Assembly (NCBI GenBank): GCA_012511695.1
Contig: JAAZFO010000035.1
Coordinates: 1-9,566 of the forward strand
Origin: Erysipelotrichia bacterium
Lineage (GTDB): Bacteria; Bacillota_I; Bacilli_A; RFN20; CAG-826
Direction of reading: 5' to 3'
Length of the DNA stretch: 9,566 bases
Position 1 is the stretch's first letter. Every line of letters starts with the position of its first letter. Under the pieces are notes generated by a model that did not search any database, had not been told where the DNA came from, and saw only the letters and a list, made by a program, of their open reading frames with translations. This document shows positions 1 to 6,259 of this stretch, piece by piece. A program made the position numbers and the translations under genes.

Positions 1-822
1 GTCGCTGAATATGAAAACGCCAAAGCTTCATTTAATCGCATTAATGATTTCTTAAATTTAAAAAACGATATCAATGAAGGTCAAATTGAGATTGATGAGA
101 TATCTTCGATTACTTTTAAAAATACGACGTTTGCGTATACTCCTGAGACGGAGTTATTTGAAAACTTTAACTTAACGATTAAAAAAGGCCAAAAAGTCGC
201 TATTGTGGGACCGACTGGGGCTGGTAAGACTTCATTAATTAATTTAGTGATGCGCTTTTATGATCCGGTGAGTGGCGACATTATAATTAATGGCCACTCT
301 ATTTTAGAAATCACTAAACAGAGTTTAAGAAAAAATATCGGAATGGTCTTACAAGATACCTGGATTTTTTCGGGGTCGATCGCCGATAATATTCGCTACT
401 TAAAACAAAAAGCGAGTAAAGAAGAAATCGTTGAAGCCGCGAGAAAATCACACGCTGATATTTTTATTAATACTTTACCGCAAGGATATGATACTTTCAT
501 TTCTTCAAAAAACGGTCTTTCAGAAGGGCAAAAGCAAATGATCGCTATTGCGCGCGTGATGCTCCTTAACCCACAGCTCGTCATTCTTGATGAAGCGACT
601 TCAAACATCGACACCCGGAGTGAAAAACTAATCACTGATGCTTTTGAAAAGATGATGGTTAATAAAACTTCAATCGTCATCGCCCACCGCTTATCGACGA
701 TTGAAAAAGCGGATGTCATCATCGTGATGCGCGACGGCGCCATTGTGGAAACAGGCAATCATCAATCCTTAATGGCGGCAGAAGGTTTTTATTATTCGTT
801 ATACGCCTCACAATATAAATAA
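1..822 (+). CDS. ABC exporter subunit, C-terminal part (linker and ATPase domain)
   Basis: Partial gene; the reading frame is open from base 1 to TAA at 820-822 (273 codons). The transmembrane domain and start lie upstream. The first ~25 visible residues (with AKASFNRINDFLN) are the typical helix linking the membrane domain to the ATPase domain of ABCB/MdlB-type exporters. The ATPase domain is complete: Walker A GPTGAGKT at visible residues 70-77, Q-loop glutamine 118, signature LSEGQ 173-177, Walker B LVILDE 193-198 with the catalytic Glu, D-loop SNID, and switch His 229 in IVIAHRLSTI. The family uses ATP to move drugs, lipids or peptides across the membrane; the substrate cannot be told from this half. 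LSEGQ instead of LSGGQ, with an intact catalytic Glu, resembles one subunit of heterodimeric exporters of the TM287/288 type, so a partner half-transporter gene may lie just upstream (inference). A possible promoter follows, so the next gene need not belong to this operon. Confidence 0.93.
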   Translation, partial: VAEYENAKASFNRINDFLNLKNDINEGQIEIDEISSITFKNTTFAYTPETELFENFNLTIKKGQKVAIVGPTGAGKTSLINLVMRFYDPVSGDIIINGHSILEITKQSLRKNIGMVLQDTWIFSGSIADNIRYLKQKASKEEIVEAARKSHADIFINTLPQGYDTFISSKNGLSEGQKQMIAIARVMLLNPQLVILDEATSNIDTRSEKLITDAFEKMMVNKTSIVIAHRLSTIEKADVIIVMRDGAIVETGNHQSLMAAEGFYYSLYASQYK

Positions 823-848
823 TTAGTAATCAGTAAGATTAATTCTTG

Positions 849-854
849 TATAAT
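849..854 (+). promoter_or_regulatory. Possible -10 box for the ZIP transporter gene
   Basis: A perfect TATAAT sits 29 bases upstream of the preferred ATG. No good -35 hexamer lies 16-18 bases upstream; TTAGTA at 823-828 is 20 bases away. It overlaps the ATG at 853, so transcripts starting about 7 bases downstream could not use that ATG. This favours the start at 883. Confidence 0.35.
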
Positions 855-869
855 GTTATTTGATTTGAT

Positions 870-876
870 GGAGGAA
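870..876 (+). promoter_or_regulatory. Shine-Dalgarno that sets the ZIP transporter start
   Basis: GGAGGAA lies 6 bases before ATG 883 and inside the reading frame that would begin at ATG 853. Its position shows that 883, not 853, is the likely start. Confidence 0.75.
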
Positions 877-882
877 GTTCAT

Positions 883-1659
883 ATGAGTCCACTATTAATT
901 ATTGCGATGTTTGTTCCACTGATAGGCACTACTTTAGGTAGTGCAACGGTCCTATTTTTAAAAAAAGAAATAAGTGTGCGCGGGCAAAAGGTTTTGCTCG
1001 GCTTTGCTTCTGGCGTGATGATTGCGGCTTCGATCTGGTCGCTTTTACAACCAGCGATTGAGCATTATCCAAGTGGTGATTATAAGTCTTATTTAATTCC
1101 AGCTTTGGGTTTTGCTGTGGGGATGGGGTTTTTATTAATTTTAGATATGATTGTCCCGCATATCCATGCTGGTAAACACGAAGAAGGTATAAAAACAGCG
1201 AAATTTAGCCGGGTTTCGAAAATGATGATGGCAGTCACCCTCCATAACATTCCTGAAGGATTAGCGGCCGGTGTTTTAATTGCGAGCGCTATTGCGGGCA
1301 ATATCAGTGACCAAGCAGCTTTAATCTTTGCGATTGGGATCGCTATTCAAAACTTTCCAGAAGGGGCTATTATATCTGTCCCATTAAAAGAAGAAGGGCT
1401 GTCTCGAGGAAAAGCTTTCCTTTACGGCTTTTATTCCGGGGTTGTTGAGCCTATTTTCGCGGTATTGGCTATCGTGCTAACCTTATTTGTGATGACCATA
1501 TTACCATTTACTTTAGCCTTTGCCGCTGGGTGTATGATTTATGTCGTTGTTGAAGAGTTAATTCCAGACGCTAATACTGGCAAGCACTCTAATTTAGCGA
1601 CAATCGGCTTAACAGTTGGTTTTGTGGTGATGATGATTCTTGATATAGCACTGGGTTAA
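883..1659 (+). CDS. ZIP family metal transporter, GufA/ZIP11-like
   Basis: A 258-residue polytopic membrane protein that probably carries zinc or related divalent metals across the cytoplasmic membrane, usually inward in this family. The binuclear metal-site motifs are visible: HNIPEG at residues 121-126 (TM4) and QNFPEG at 156-161 (TM5). Gln in place of the first His of the second motif is typical of the GufA/ZIP11 branch. EP at 189-190 (TM6) and the EELIPD segment from E224 (TM7) also match. A loop with H93, H95 and H99 (VPHIHAGKHEEG) lies where ZIP proteins carry their variable His-containing cytoplasmic loop. Hydrophobic segments fit eight helices. The start at 883 was preferred to the in-frame ATG at 853 because a strong Shine-Dalgarno lies between them and a TATAAT overlaps the upstream ATG. 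It begins 60 bases after the ABC exporter gene. The exact metal cannot be decided from sequence. Confidence 0.92.
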   Translation: MSPLLIIAMFVPLIGTTLGSATVLFLKKEISVRGQKVLLGFASGVMIAASIWSLLQPAIEHYPSGDYKSYLIPALGFAVGMGFLLILDMIVPHIHAGKHEEGIKTAKFSRVSKMMMAVTLHNIPEGLAAGVLIASAIAGNISDQAALIFAIGIAIQNFPEGAIISVPLKEEGLSRGKAFLYGFYSGVVEPIFAVLAIVLTLFVMTILPFTLAFAAGCMIYVVVEELIPDANTGKHSNLATIGLTVGFVVMMILDIALG

Positions 1660-1666
1660 GAATCAT
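1633..1666. repeat. 9-bp inverted repeat across the end of the ZIP gene
   Basis: ATGATTCTT (1633-1641) and AAGAATCAT (1658-1666) are perfect inverted copies separated by 16 bases, and the stem can be extended with G-U pairs. The right arm begins inside the TAA stop codon. On the + strand it is followed by an A-rich run, not a T-run, so it is not a classical intrinsic terminator; it might act as an mRNA 3' end hairpin or be chance. Confidence 0.4.
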
Positions 1667-1997
1667 AAATAAAAAAGCGATGAGTTTAGATAAGAGTTGA
1701 ACCTTAGATTAGTTTTTTCATTTTATATTGTCATTCATCTTTTATTTTAAAAACATCTATAAGGGTTTTTTGTCCCTAAAACTATATAAAAATAGGGTCA
1801 GGAATATTTAAATTAGCACCATCTGTTGAAACGCCAGCAAAAGCCGCAGCGGGTTATGAAACAATGCACACTATGATTTTTGGCGATAAACCAACAATGG
1901 ACGATATAGCCGAGACATTAAAGCTCCTTGAGCAAGCGATAAATAAAATCTAAAAATGAAGAGTTAGACTCCAATATTATAGTAGATAGACAACATT
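1660..1997. other. Intergenic stretch with no intact gene
   Basis: Roughly 340 bases between the ZIP gene and the clpB operator. The first ~120 bases are AT-rich and show no coding signal. A cluster AGGG (1762-1765), CCCT (1774-1777) and AGGG (1794-1797) can form alternative small hairpins. It is followed by a coding remnant (1780-1953) and then by ~45 bases leading to the CIRCE element. No tRNA or clear riboswitch was seen. Confidence 0.6.
1780..1953 (+). pseudogene. C-terminal remnant of an unidentified protein-coding gene
   Basis: The frame is open for 57 codons between TAA 1777-1779 and TAA 1951-1953. From about 1795 it reads like real protein, including LAPSVETPAKAAAGYETMH and later IFGDKPTMDDIAETLKLL, ending in an amphipathic helix. 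It has GCG/GCC/CTC codons as in neighbouring genes, unlike the AT-rich noncoding DNA beside it. There is no RBS or start codon near its 5' end; the first in-frame ATG (in ETMHTMIF) is mid-sequence. It looks like the last ~50 residues of a gene whose 5' part was lost. I do not recognise the family. It could instead be a small gene with an unusual start, which I think less likely. Confidence 0.5.
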
Positions 1998-2024
1998 TTA
2001 GCACTCTCACTTGCAGAGTGCTAA
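1998..2024. promoter_or_regulatory. CIRCE element (HrcA operator) of clpB
   Basis: TTAGCACTC, 9 spacer bases, GAGTGCTAA: a perfect match to the consensus CIRCE inverted repeat bound by the heat-shock repressor HrcA. The right arm ends 36 bases before the clpB start. HrcA represses chaperone genes until heat stress inactivates it. The operator overlaps the predicted -35 region, so binding should block RNA polymerase. It implies an hrcA gene elsewhere in this genome. Confidence 0.96.
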
Positions 2025-2038
2025 TTTTATGTTAAAAT
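2011..2038 (+). promoter_or_regulatory. clpB: Predicted clpB promoter overlapping CIRCE
   Basis: An extended -10 (TG at 2030-2031, one base, then TAAAAT at 2033-2038) is paired with a -35-like TTGCAG at 2011-2016, 16 bases away. The -35 lies in the CIRCE spacer and right arm. A transcript from about 2045 would keep the Shine-Dalgarno at 2046-2054. Weaker -10-like boxes upstream (TATTAT 1975-1980) are an alternative that would place CIRCE in the transcribed leader. Confidence 0.5.
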
Positions 2039-2045
2039 GATTAAG

Positions 2046-2054
2046 AGGGAGGAG
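2046..2054 (+). promoter_or_regulatory. clpB: Shine-Dalgarno that sets the clpB start
   Basis: AGGGAGGAG lies with its GGAGG core 8 bases before ATG 2061 and 11 before ATG 2064. It falls downstream of the in-frame ATG at 2037, which also overlaps the -10 box, so translation should begin at 2061 (or 2064). Confidence 0.8.
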
Positions 2055-2060
2055 TTATTT

Positions 2061-4172
2061 ATGATGAATACGATGCCAGAAGACCTTTCTAAACAAGATG
2101 TCCTACAAAGATTTGGACGCAATATTAATGAAGAAGTAAAAAAAGGTAAAATTGATCCCGTCATCGGACGTGATGAAGAAATAAGAAAAATTATTGAAAT
2201 ATTAGCAAGAAGAACAAAAAATAATGCCATTTTAATCGGTGAACCAGGAGTCGGTAAAACAGCGATCTTAGAAGGGTTAGCCGAGCGCATTGTTAAAGAT
2301 GATGTGCCATCTATCTTAAAAGATAAGATGATTTTTGAACTAGATATGGGAGCATTAGTGGCCGGCGCTAAATATCGCGGTGAATTTGAAGAAAGACTAA
2401 AAGCAGTCTTACAAAAAATTAAAGAGTCAGAAGGAAAGATTATTCTTTTTATCGACGAGATTCATTTAATTGTCGGCGCTGGAAGAAGCGATGGTGCTCT
2501 TGATGCCTCGAATATGTTAAAACCGATGTTAGCGCGCGGTGAGATTGATTGTGTCGGCGCCACTACCTTAAAAGAATACCGTGAATACATTGAAAAAGAT
2601 CGCGCTTTAGAAAGAAGATTTCAGCCGATTTTAGTCAACGAATCAACTGTCGAAGATACGATTACGATTTTAAGGGGTTTAAAAAACCGCTTCGAGTCTT
2701 TTCATGGAGTGAAAATTACTGACGGCGCTTTAATCGCAGCGACAACGCTATCGCACCGCTATTTAACGAGTCGGTTTTTACCTGATAAGGCGATTGACTT
2801 AGTCGATGAAGCGTGTGCCTCTATTAAAGTAGAATTAGCGAGCATGCCGAGTGAACTCGATGAATTGCAAAGAAAAATTCGCCAATTAGAAATTGAAAAA
2901 TTCGCATTAGCGAAAGAACATGACGCTTCTAGTAAAAAGCGGCTTGATGAAGTCAAAAATGAATTAATGGCGCTTTTAGAAACAAATAAAAAACTAACCG
3001 CTAAATGGCAAGCGGAAAAAAGCGATATCTTAAAAACGCAAAAACTAAAAGAGCAATTAGAAAAAGCCCGTTTTGAAATGGATGTCGCCTTATCACGGTC
3101 TGAATATGAAAAAGCTGGAGAACTTAAGTATAAAGTCATTCCTGATTTAGAAAAGAAGTTACAAGCTCCTGAAGCAAATCAAAACGAGCGCTTACTCTCA
3201 CAAACCGTCGATGAGCATGAAATTAGTAAAATTATTTCGCGGATAACAAAAATTCCTCTAGCAAAAATTGAAAAAGGCGAAAGAGAAAAGGTTTTAGACT
3301 TAAAAAACACTTTAGCGGAAAGAGTTATCGGTCAAGATGAGGCTATCACTTTAGTGAGTAACGCCATTCTCCGCCAAAGAGCGGGCATTCAAAACCCTAA
3401 CCGTCCGATCGGTTCGTTTATGTTTTTAGGGCCGACTGGCGTTGGTAAAACCGAAGTTGCCCGTGCCCTTGCGGAAGCACTATTTGATGATGAAAGCCAT
3501 ATCATCAGAATTGATATGTCGGAATATATGGAAAAATTCTCGACCTCACGCTTAATCGGCGCCCCACCAGGATATGTCGGTTATGAAGAAGGGGGGCAAT
3601 TAACCGAAGCGGTGAGAAGAAAACCGTATTCAATAGTTTTATTCGATGAAATTGAAAAAGCCCATCCTGAGGTCTTTAACTTGTTATTACAGATGTTAGA
3701 TGATGGACGTCTAACTGACTCTCAAGGGCGAGTCGTTGATTTTAAAAACACAGTCATCATCATGACGAGTAACTTAGGAAGCGAATATTTACTGAACAAA
3801 GAAATAGGTCCAGTTGAGCAATTATTACATCAAACTTTTAAACCAGAATTCTTAAACCGCATCGATGAGATTATTTATTTCAATCCATTAAGCAAAGATG
3901 TCCAAGGTAAGATTGTCGATAAAATGCTTAACGAACTAAAAGTGAGATTACAAGAATCTTATTATGAATTGAGCTTTACCGAAGGGTTAAAAATTTATAT
4001 TTTAGAAAATGCTTATTCACCAACTTTCGGAGCAAGACCGATTAAAAGATTTATTCAAAACAAAGTCGAAACTGTCTTAGCGAATAAAATCATCGCTCAA
4101 GAACTGTTCGTTGATCACCACTATCTCATCGATTATCTCGATGATGAAGTTTTGGTGCGGTCATTAGAATAA
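2061..4172 (+). CDS. clpB: ClpB disaggregase lacking the N-terminal domain
   Basis: A 703-residue AAA+ chaperone of the cytoplasm. ClpB hexamers use ATP to thread proteins out of aggregates, normally together with DnaK. NBD1: Walker A GEPGVGKT 60-67, pore loop KYRG 104-107, Walker B IILFIDE 127-133, arginine fingers R185/R186. A full-length coiled-coil M domain spans about 263-367, which separates ClpB from ClpC/ClpA. NBD2: Walker A GPTGVGKT 457-464, pore loop GYVGYEEGG 504-512, Walker B IVLFDE 525-530, arginine finger R600, sensor-2 GAR 657-659. No ClpP-binding loop was seen. The usual ~150-residue N domain is absent: the protein starts ~20 residues before NBD1, as in mycoplasma ClpB (about 715 residues). 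An internal-start short form of ClpB is known in other bacteria, but here there is no upstream coding sequence. The stretch between TSNLGSEYLL and FKPEFLNRIDE looks slightly shorter than usual. Regulated by CIRCE/HrcA. Confidence 0.96.
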   Translation: MMNTMPEDLSKQDVLQRFGRNINEEVKKGKIDPVIGRDEEIRKIIEILARRTKNNAILIGEPGVGKTAILEGLAERIVKDDVPSILKDKMIFELDMGALVAGAKYRGEFEERLKAVLQKIKESEGKIILFIDEIHLIVGAGRSDGALDASNMLKPMLARGEIDCVGATTLKEYREYIEKDRALERRFQPILVNESTVEDTITILRGLKNRFESFHGVKITDGALIAATTLSHRYLTSRFLPDKAIDLVDEACASIKVELASMPSELDELQRKIRQLEIEKFALAKEHDASSKKRLDEVKNELMALLETNKKLTAKWQAEKSDILKTQKLKEQLEKARFEMDVALSRSEYEKAGELKYKVIPDLEKKLQAPEANQNERLLSQTVDEHEISKIISRITKIPLAKIEKGEREKVLDLKNTLAERVIGQDEAITLVSNAILRQRAGIQNPNRPIGSFMFLGPTGVGKTEVARALAEALFDDESHIIRIDMSEYMEKFSTSRLIGAPPGYVGYEEGGQLTEAVRRKPYSIVLFDEIEKAHPEVFNLLLQMLDDGRLTDSQGRVVDFKNTVIIMTSNLGSEYLLNKEIGPVEQLLHQTFKPEFLNRIDEIIYFNPLSKDVQGKIVDKMLNELKVRLQESYYELSFTEGLKIYILENAYSPTFGARPIKRFIQNKVETVLANKIIAQELFVDHHYLIDYLDDEVLVRSLE

Positions 4173-4191
4173 AAACTAACAGTGAACTGCT
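4171..4191. terminator. Weak possible bidirectional terminator between convergent genes
   Basis: AACAG (4178-4182) and CTGCT (4187-4191) form a short imperfect hairpin with a TGAA loop. On the minus strand it reads AGCAG-TTCA-CTGTT and is followed by a run of five T; on the + strand it is followed by an ATTTTATTT stretch. Only 22 bases separate the clpB stop from the opposing gene's stop. The stem is short, so confidence is low. Confidence 0.25.
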
Positions 4192-4194
4192 ATT

Positions 4195-5001
4195 TTATTT
4201 GAATTTACAAGAACGTTTTTTGAATGGTTTCTTACGATTTTTAATTGCATTGATCCAGTATTTTTCTGAATAATCGATTAAAAACTCTGGTAAACAAGAG
4301 AGAATAAAAACTTTTTCATCCTTTAAATAAAATTGTTTTTCTTTTTCAAATAAAGATAGTGGAGTAATCGTTTTAACAAAAAGATTTCTATCTAGGAAGT
4401 TGAGCTCGAACAAACAGGAAACTCTGTTGACATAACACATAATGATTTCGTTCCACCTAACGTAATCATATTTTCTAATGTCGTTATGGTCTTGATTTTT
4501 TCCACTGTCGTTTTTATAAGAGCCAAATTCATTTTGGCTTCTAAAACAGTCCCCACTGATTGTCTCACAGTGGTTGGCAACATAGTCTCTGGCGGCTTCA
4601 ATCATCGGATAACTAATGTATAATTTCCCCATCTCTGTTTCATTATCAAGCTTTTCAAGCATTTCGTTTAAAACATCGAGATTATTGGCACGATAAACAT
4701 TATTAGCGTGCTCATAAAAATCAAAAAAGAAATATACTTCTGCAAAGTCGTCTCTTGCTTTTCCGTCTAGTTTTTCTTTAGCTAAGGGAACTTTTTCGCG
4801 AAGCACCTCAACGACATCAGTTTCAAAATCATCTTTCTTTAATAAATTATAAAGCATATATATGTTCATATCTGCGGGAATGCAAAGGCAGGTGATATCA
4901 CATCTGTGATTAAAAAAGACAGCGGATAAATTATTAATAATTCCTAAATCTCTTTCTATACCCTCGACAACAAAAAGAATATGTTTTATTTTATGAGCCA
5001 T
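4195..5001 (-). CDS. TOPRIM-like partner of the upstream ATPase; putative defence effector
   Basis: A 268-residue soluble protein, second gene of a two-gene unit. It starts 7 bases after the ATPase stop; the nearest SD-like AGGAG is 20 bases upstream, within the ATPase gene, so translational coupling is likely. Near the N-terminus a hydrophobic strand ends in VVEG (E13), as in TOPRIM folds. A second strand ends in FFFDFYEH (D94), where TOPRIM nucleases have a DxD motif; here the second acid is replaced by Tyr96, with Glu97 next to it. Then come YISYPMIEA (129-136 core) and, near the C-terminus, KVFILSCLPEFLIDY. From memory this layout recurs in proteins encoded beside RloA/AbiLi-type ATPases. 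A hydrophilic N/D/K/S-rich stretch at about 158-178 looks like a flexible loop. Family knowledge: such pairs (AbiL, RloAB, PARIS) act in phage defence. Role here is inferred; catalytic activity is uncertain. The C-terminus is very basic (KNRKKPFKKRSCKFK). Confidence 0.6.
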   Translation of the reverse strand: MAHKIKHILFVVEGIERDLGIINNLSAVFFNHRCDITCLCIPADMNIYMLYNLLKKDDFETDVVEVLREKVPLAKEKLDGKARDDFAEVYFFFDFYEHANNVYRANNLDVLNEMLEKLDNETEMGKLYISYPMIEAARDYVANHCETISGDCFRSQNEFGSYKNDSGKNQDHNDIRKYDYVRWNEIIMCYVNRVSCLFELNFLDRNLFVKTITPLSLFEKEKQFYLKDEKVFILSCLPEFLIDYSEKYWINAIKNRKKPFKKRSCKFK

Positions 5002-5007
5002 AATTTC

Positions 5008-6111
5008 TTATTCGTTAAAGGCTCCTGCTTTAAACATCTTTTGGAGATTGTGCGCAAACCGCAAATCTTTTTCGGTCAAGCGATTAAGCGAATCGATTTT
5101 TTCGTCTGTTAAAACAAAATAGCAATCTGGCCTCATTAAATCATTGTTCATTAAATCGGTATTGTGTGTCGTGACAATGATTTGTGTTTTGGTATATTTT
5201 TTTAATTCTTTGATAATCTTTTCGGCTAATTCGTAATGGTAAAAAGCGTCAAATTCATCAATAAAAACAAATGAACAATTACTGATTTCTAACATCCAAG
5301 CAAAAATCAAAATCAAAGAAATCATTCCTGTAGAACATTCTTGGAAGTAGTGGGCTAACCCGTTTTTATATTTAAAATAAAGTTTTTTGCCTTCAGGAGA
5401 CTCAACAACAGTCAAACGAATGTTTAAGCCCTGACTATTAATGAAATCCTCAAATTCTTTGACCTTTCCAGCATTTATAATCATGTTATCCAAAGTGGAA
5501 GTGCGGTCTTTATAACCAATAAAATTATTTTCTCTCAGTGAATAAAACAATAACATCCGATTAACGAATGATTTGAATTTATTTAAGATCATATTTTCTT
5601 GACTATCAGCTTTTAAGATGGCGGTGTCCATAATATATTTCACACGGCTATTAGGGCTTTCGTTTTCTAGGTTTAAAGTTTCTGAACCTGGAAAATAAGA
5701 AAAGCCAGTATGGGAAACATAATTGTATTCGAGCATCTTTTTTTCGTTAATCCACAAAGTTTCTTCAATTAAATCATTAACTCCACTTTTTCGATAACGG
5801 TAGATAACGCCATCTCCATCAAAATCAAATTCATACTCAAATAAGGCGTATTTTTGTTTACTATCAAAGTTGATAAAGTTCTCATATTTGGATAATAGTT
5901 TGATCTTGTCAGTTAGATTGTTGACAATATCAAAAATGGCTAGTCCTAAATTTGACTTACCGATGCCATTAATGCCATAAATTGCGGCTTTATCGACGAC
6001 TTCGTTTCTTACACAATCTTGATTGAAAGCATAATTTCCTGGCTTGGACAAATCTAACACAAACTTATTTTGGAAAGATTTAAAATTCTCGACACTAAAT
6101 TTTTTTAACAT
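5008..6111 (-). CDS. ABC-type ATPase of the RloA/AbiLi (AAA_15/AAA_21) type
   Basis: A 367-residue cytoplasmic ATPase, first gene of the minus-strand pair. The N-terminus (SVENFKSFQNKFVLDL) is the standard opening of RecF/SMC-like ATPases of this class. Walker A is GINGIGKS at 46-53 in the context AIYGINGIGKSNL; a degenerate signature STG is at 260-262; Walker B FVFIDEFD is at 281-288; the switch His is H316 in IVTTHNTDLM. The end, HNLQKMFKAGAFNE, matches the C-terminal signature seen in RloA/AbiLi-like proteins paired with a small partner. No membrane segment is present. In AbiL- and PARIS-like systems the ATPase is thought to sense infection and control a TOPRIM-type partner; that role is inferred here. 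ATG 6111 is preceded by AGGGG with a 9-base spacer and a good promoter. OLD-family ATPases are an alternative, but those carry the TOPRIM domain in the same chain. Confidence 0.82.
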   Translation of the reverse strand: MLKKFSVENFKSFQNKFVLDLSKPGNYAFNQDCVRNEVVDKAAIYGINGIGKSNLGLAIFDIVNNLTDKIKLLSKYENFINFDSKQKYALFEYEFDFDGDGVIYRYRKSGVNDLIEETLWINEKKMLEYNYVSHTGFSYFPGSETLNLENESPNSRVKYIMDTAILKADSQENMILNKFKSFVNRMLLFYSLRENNFIGYKDRTSTLDNMIINAGKVKEFEDFINSQGLNIRLTVVESPEGKKLYFKYKNGLAHYFQECSTGMISLILIFAWMLEISNCSFVFIDEFDAFYHYELAEKIIKELKKYTKTQIIVTTHNTDLMNNDLMRPDCYFVLTDEKIDSLNRLTEKDLRFAHNLQKMFKAGAFNE

Positions 6112-6120
6112 TTATTCTTA

Positions 6121-6125
6121 CCCCT
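6121..6125 (-). promoter_or_regulatory. RBS of the ATPase gene
   Basis: On the minus strand AGGGG lies 9 bases before the ATG at 6111. It is a less usual variant than the AGGAGG-type sites elsewhere in the window. Confidence 0.55.
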
Positions 6126-6134
6126 AGTTCTCAT

Positions 6135-6163
6135 ATTCTAAACGTGATGTATTTTAATTACAA
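6135..6163 (-). promoter_or_regulatory. Predicted promoter of the ATPase/TOPRIM-like pair
   Basis: On the minus strand -35 TTGTAA (6163-6158) is followed after exactly 17 bases by -10 TAGAAT (6140-6135). A transcript from about 6128 would have a ~17-base leader containing the AGGGG site. The pair therefore appears to have its own promoter. Confidence 0.55.
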
Positions 6164-6188
6164 CATTAAAGTAAAATTTTTACTACAA

Positions 6189-6209
6189 TGCCGTAATTTT
6201 AATACGGTA
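6189..6209. repeat. Inverted repeat in the divergent intergenic region
   Basis: CCGTA (6191-6195) and TACGG (6203-6207) flank a 7-base AT loop; one G-U and one T-A pair extend the stem to 7. It lies about 26 bases upstream of the predicted -35 of the minus-strand operon and has no T-run. An operator for a regulator of the divergent genes is possible. Confidence 0.35.
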
Positions 6210-6229
6210 GCCATTATTTCACTAGTTAT

Positions 6230-6259
6230 TTGTAAACGAATTTTAAAAAATTATTTAAT
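6230..6259 (+). promoter_or_regulatory. Weak candidate promoter for the hydrolase gene
   Basis: TTGTAA (6230-6235) and TTTAAT (6254-6259) are 18 bases apart. A transcript from here would carry a leader of ~115 bases. The region is very AT-rich, so chance matches are likely. Confidence 0.2.

Noticed and set aside
396..758. Minus-strand open frame of 120 codons inside the ABC exporter gene
   Set aside because: It is fully antisense to a well-conserved ATPase domain with no RBS or recognisable protein features.
853..882. Upstream ATG of the ZIP transporter frame (adds 10 residues)
   Set aside because: It overlaps a TATAAT box and has no RBS; a strong GGAGGAA lies just before ATG 883, which also begins at the conserved membrane helix.
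2037..2060. Upstream ATG of the clpB frame (adds 8 residues)
   Set aside because: It overlaps the predicted -10, has no RBS, and the Shine-Dalgarno is located after it, inside the extra codons.
2759..3139. Minus-strand open frame of 126 codons inside clpB
   Set aside because: It lies opposite the ClpB M domain, is Ser/Phe-rich as antisense of a Lys/Glu-rich coiled coil, and has no RBS or family motif.
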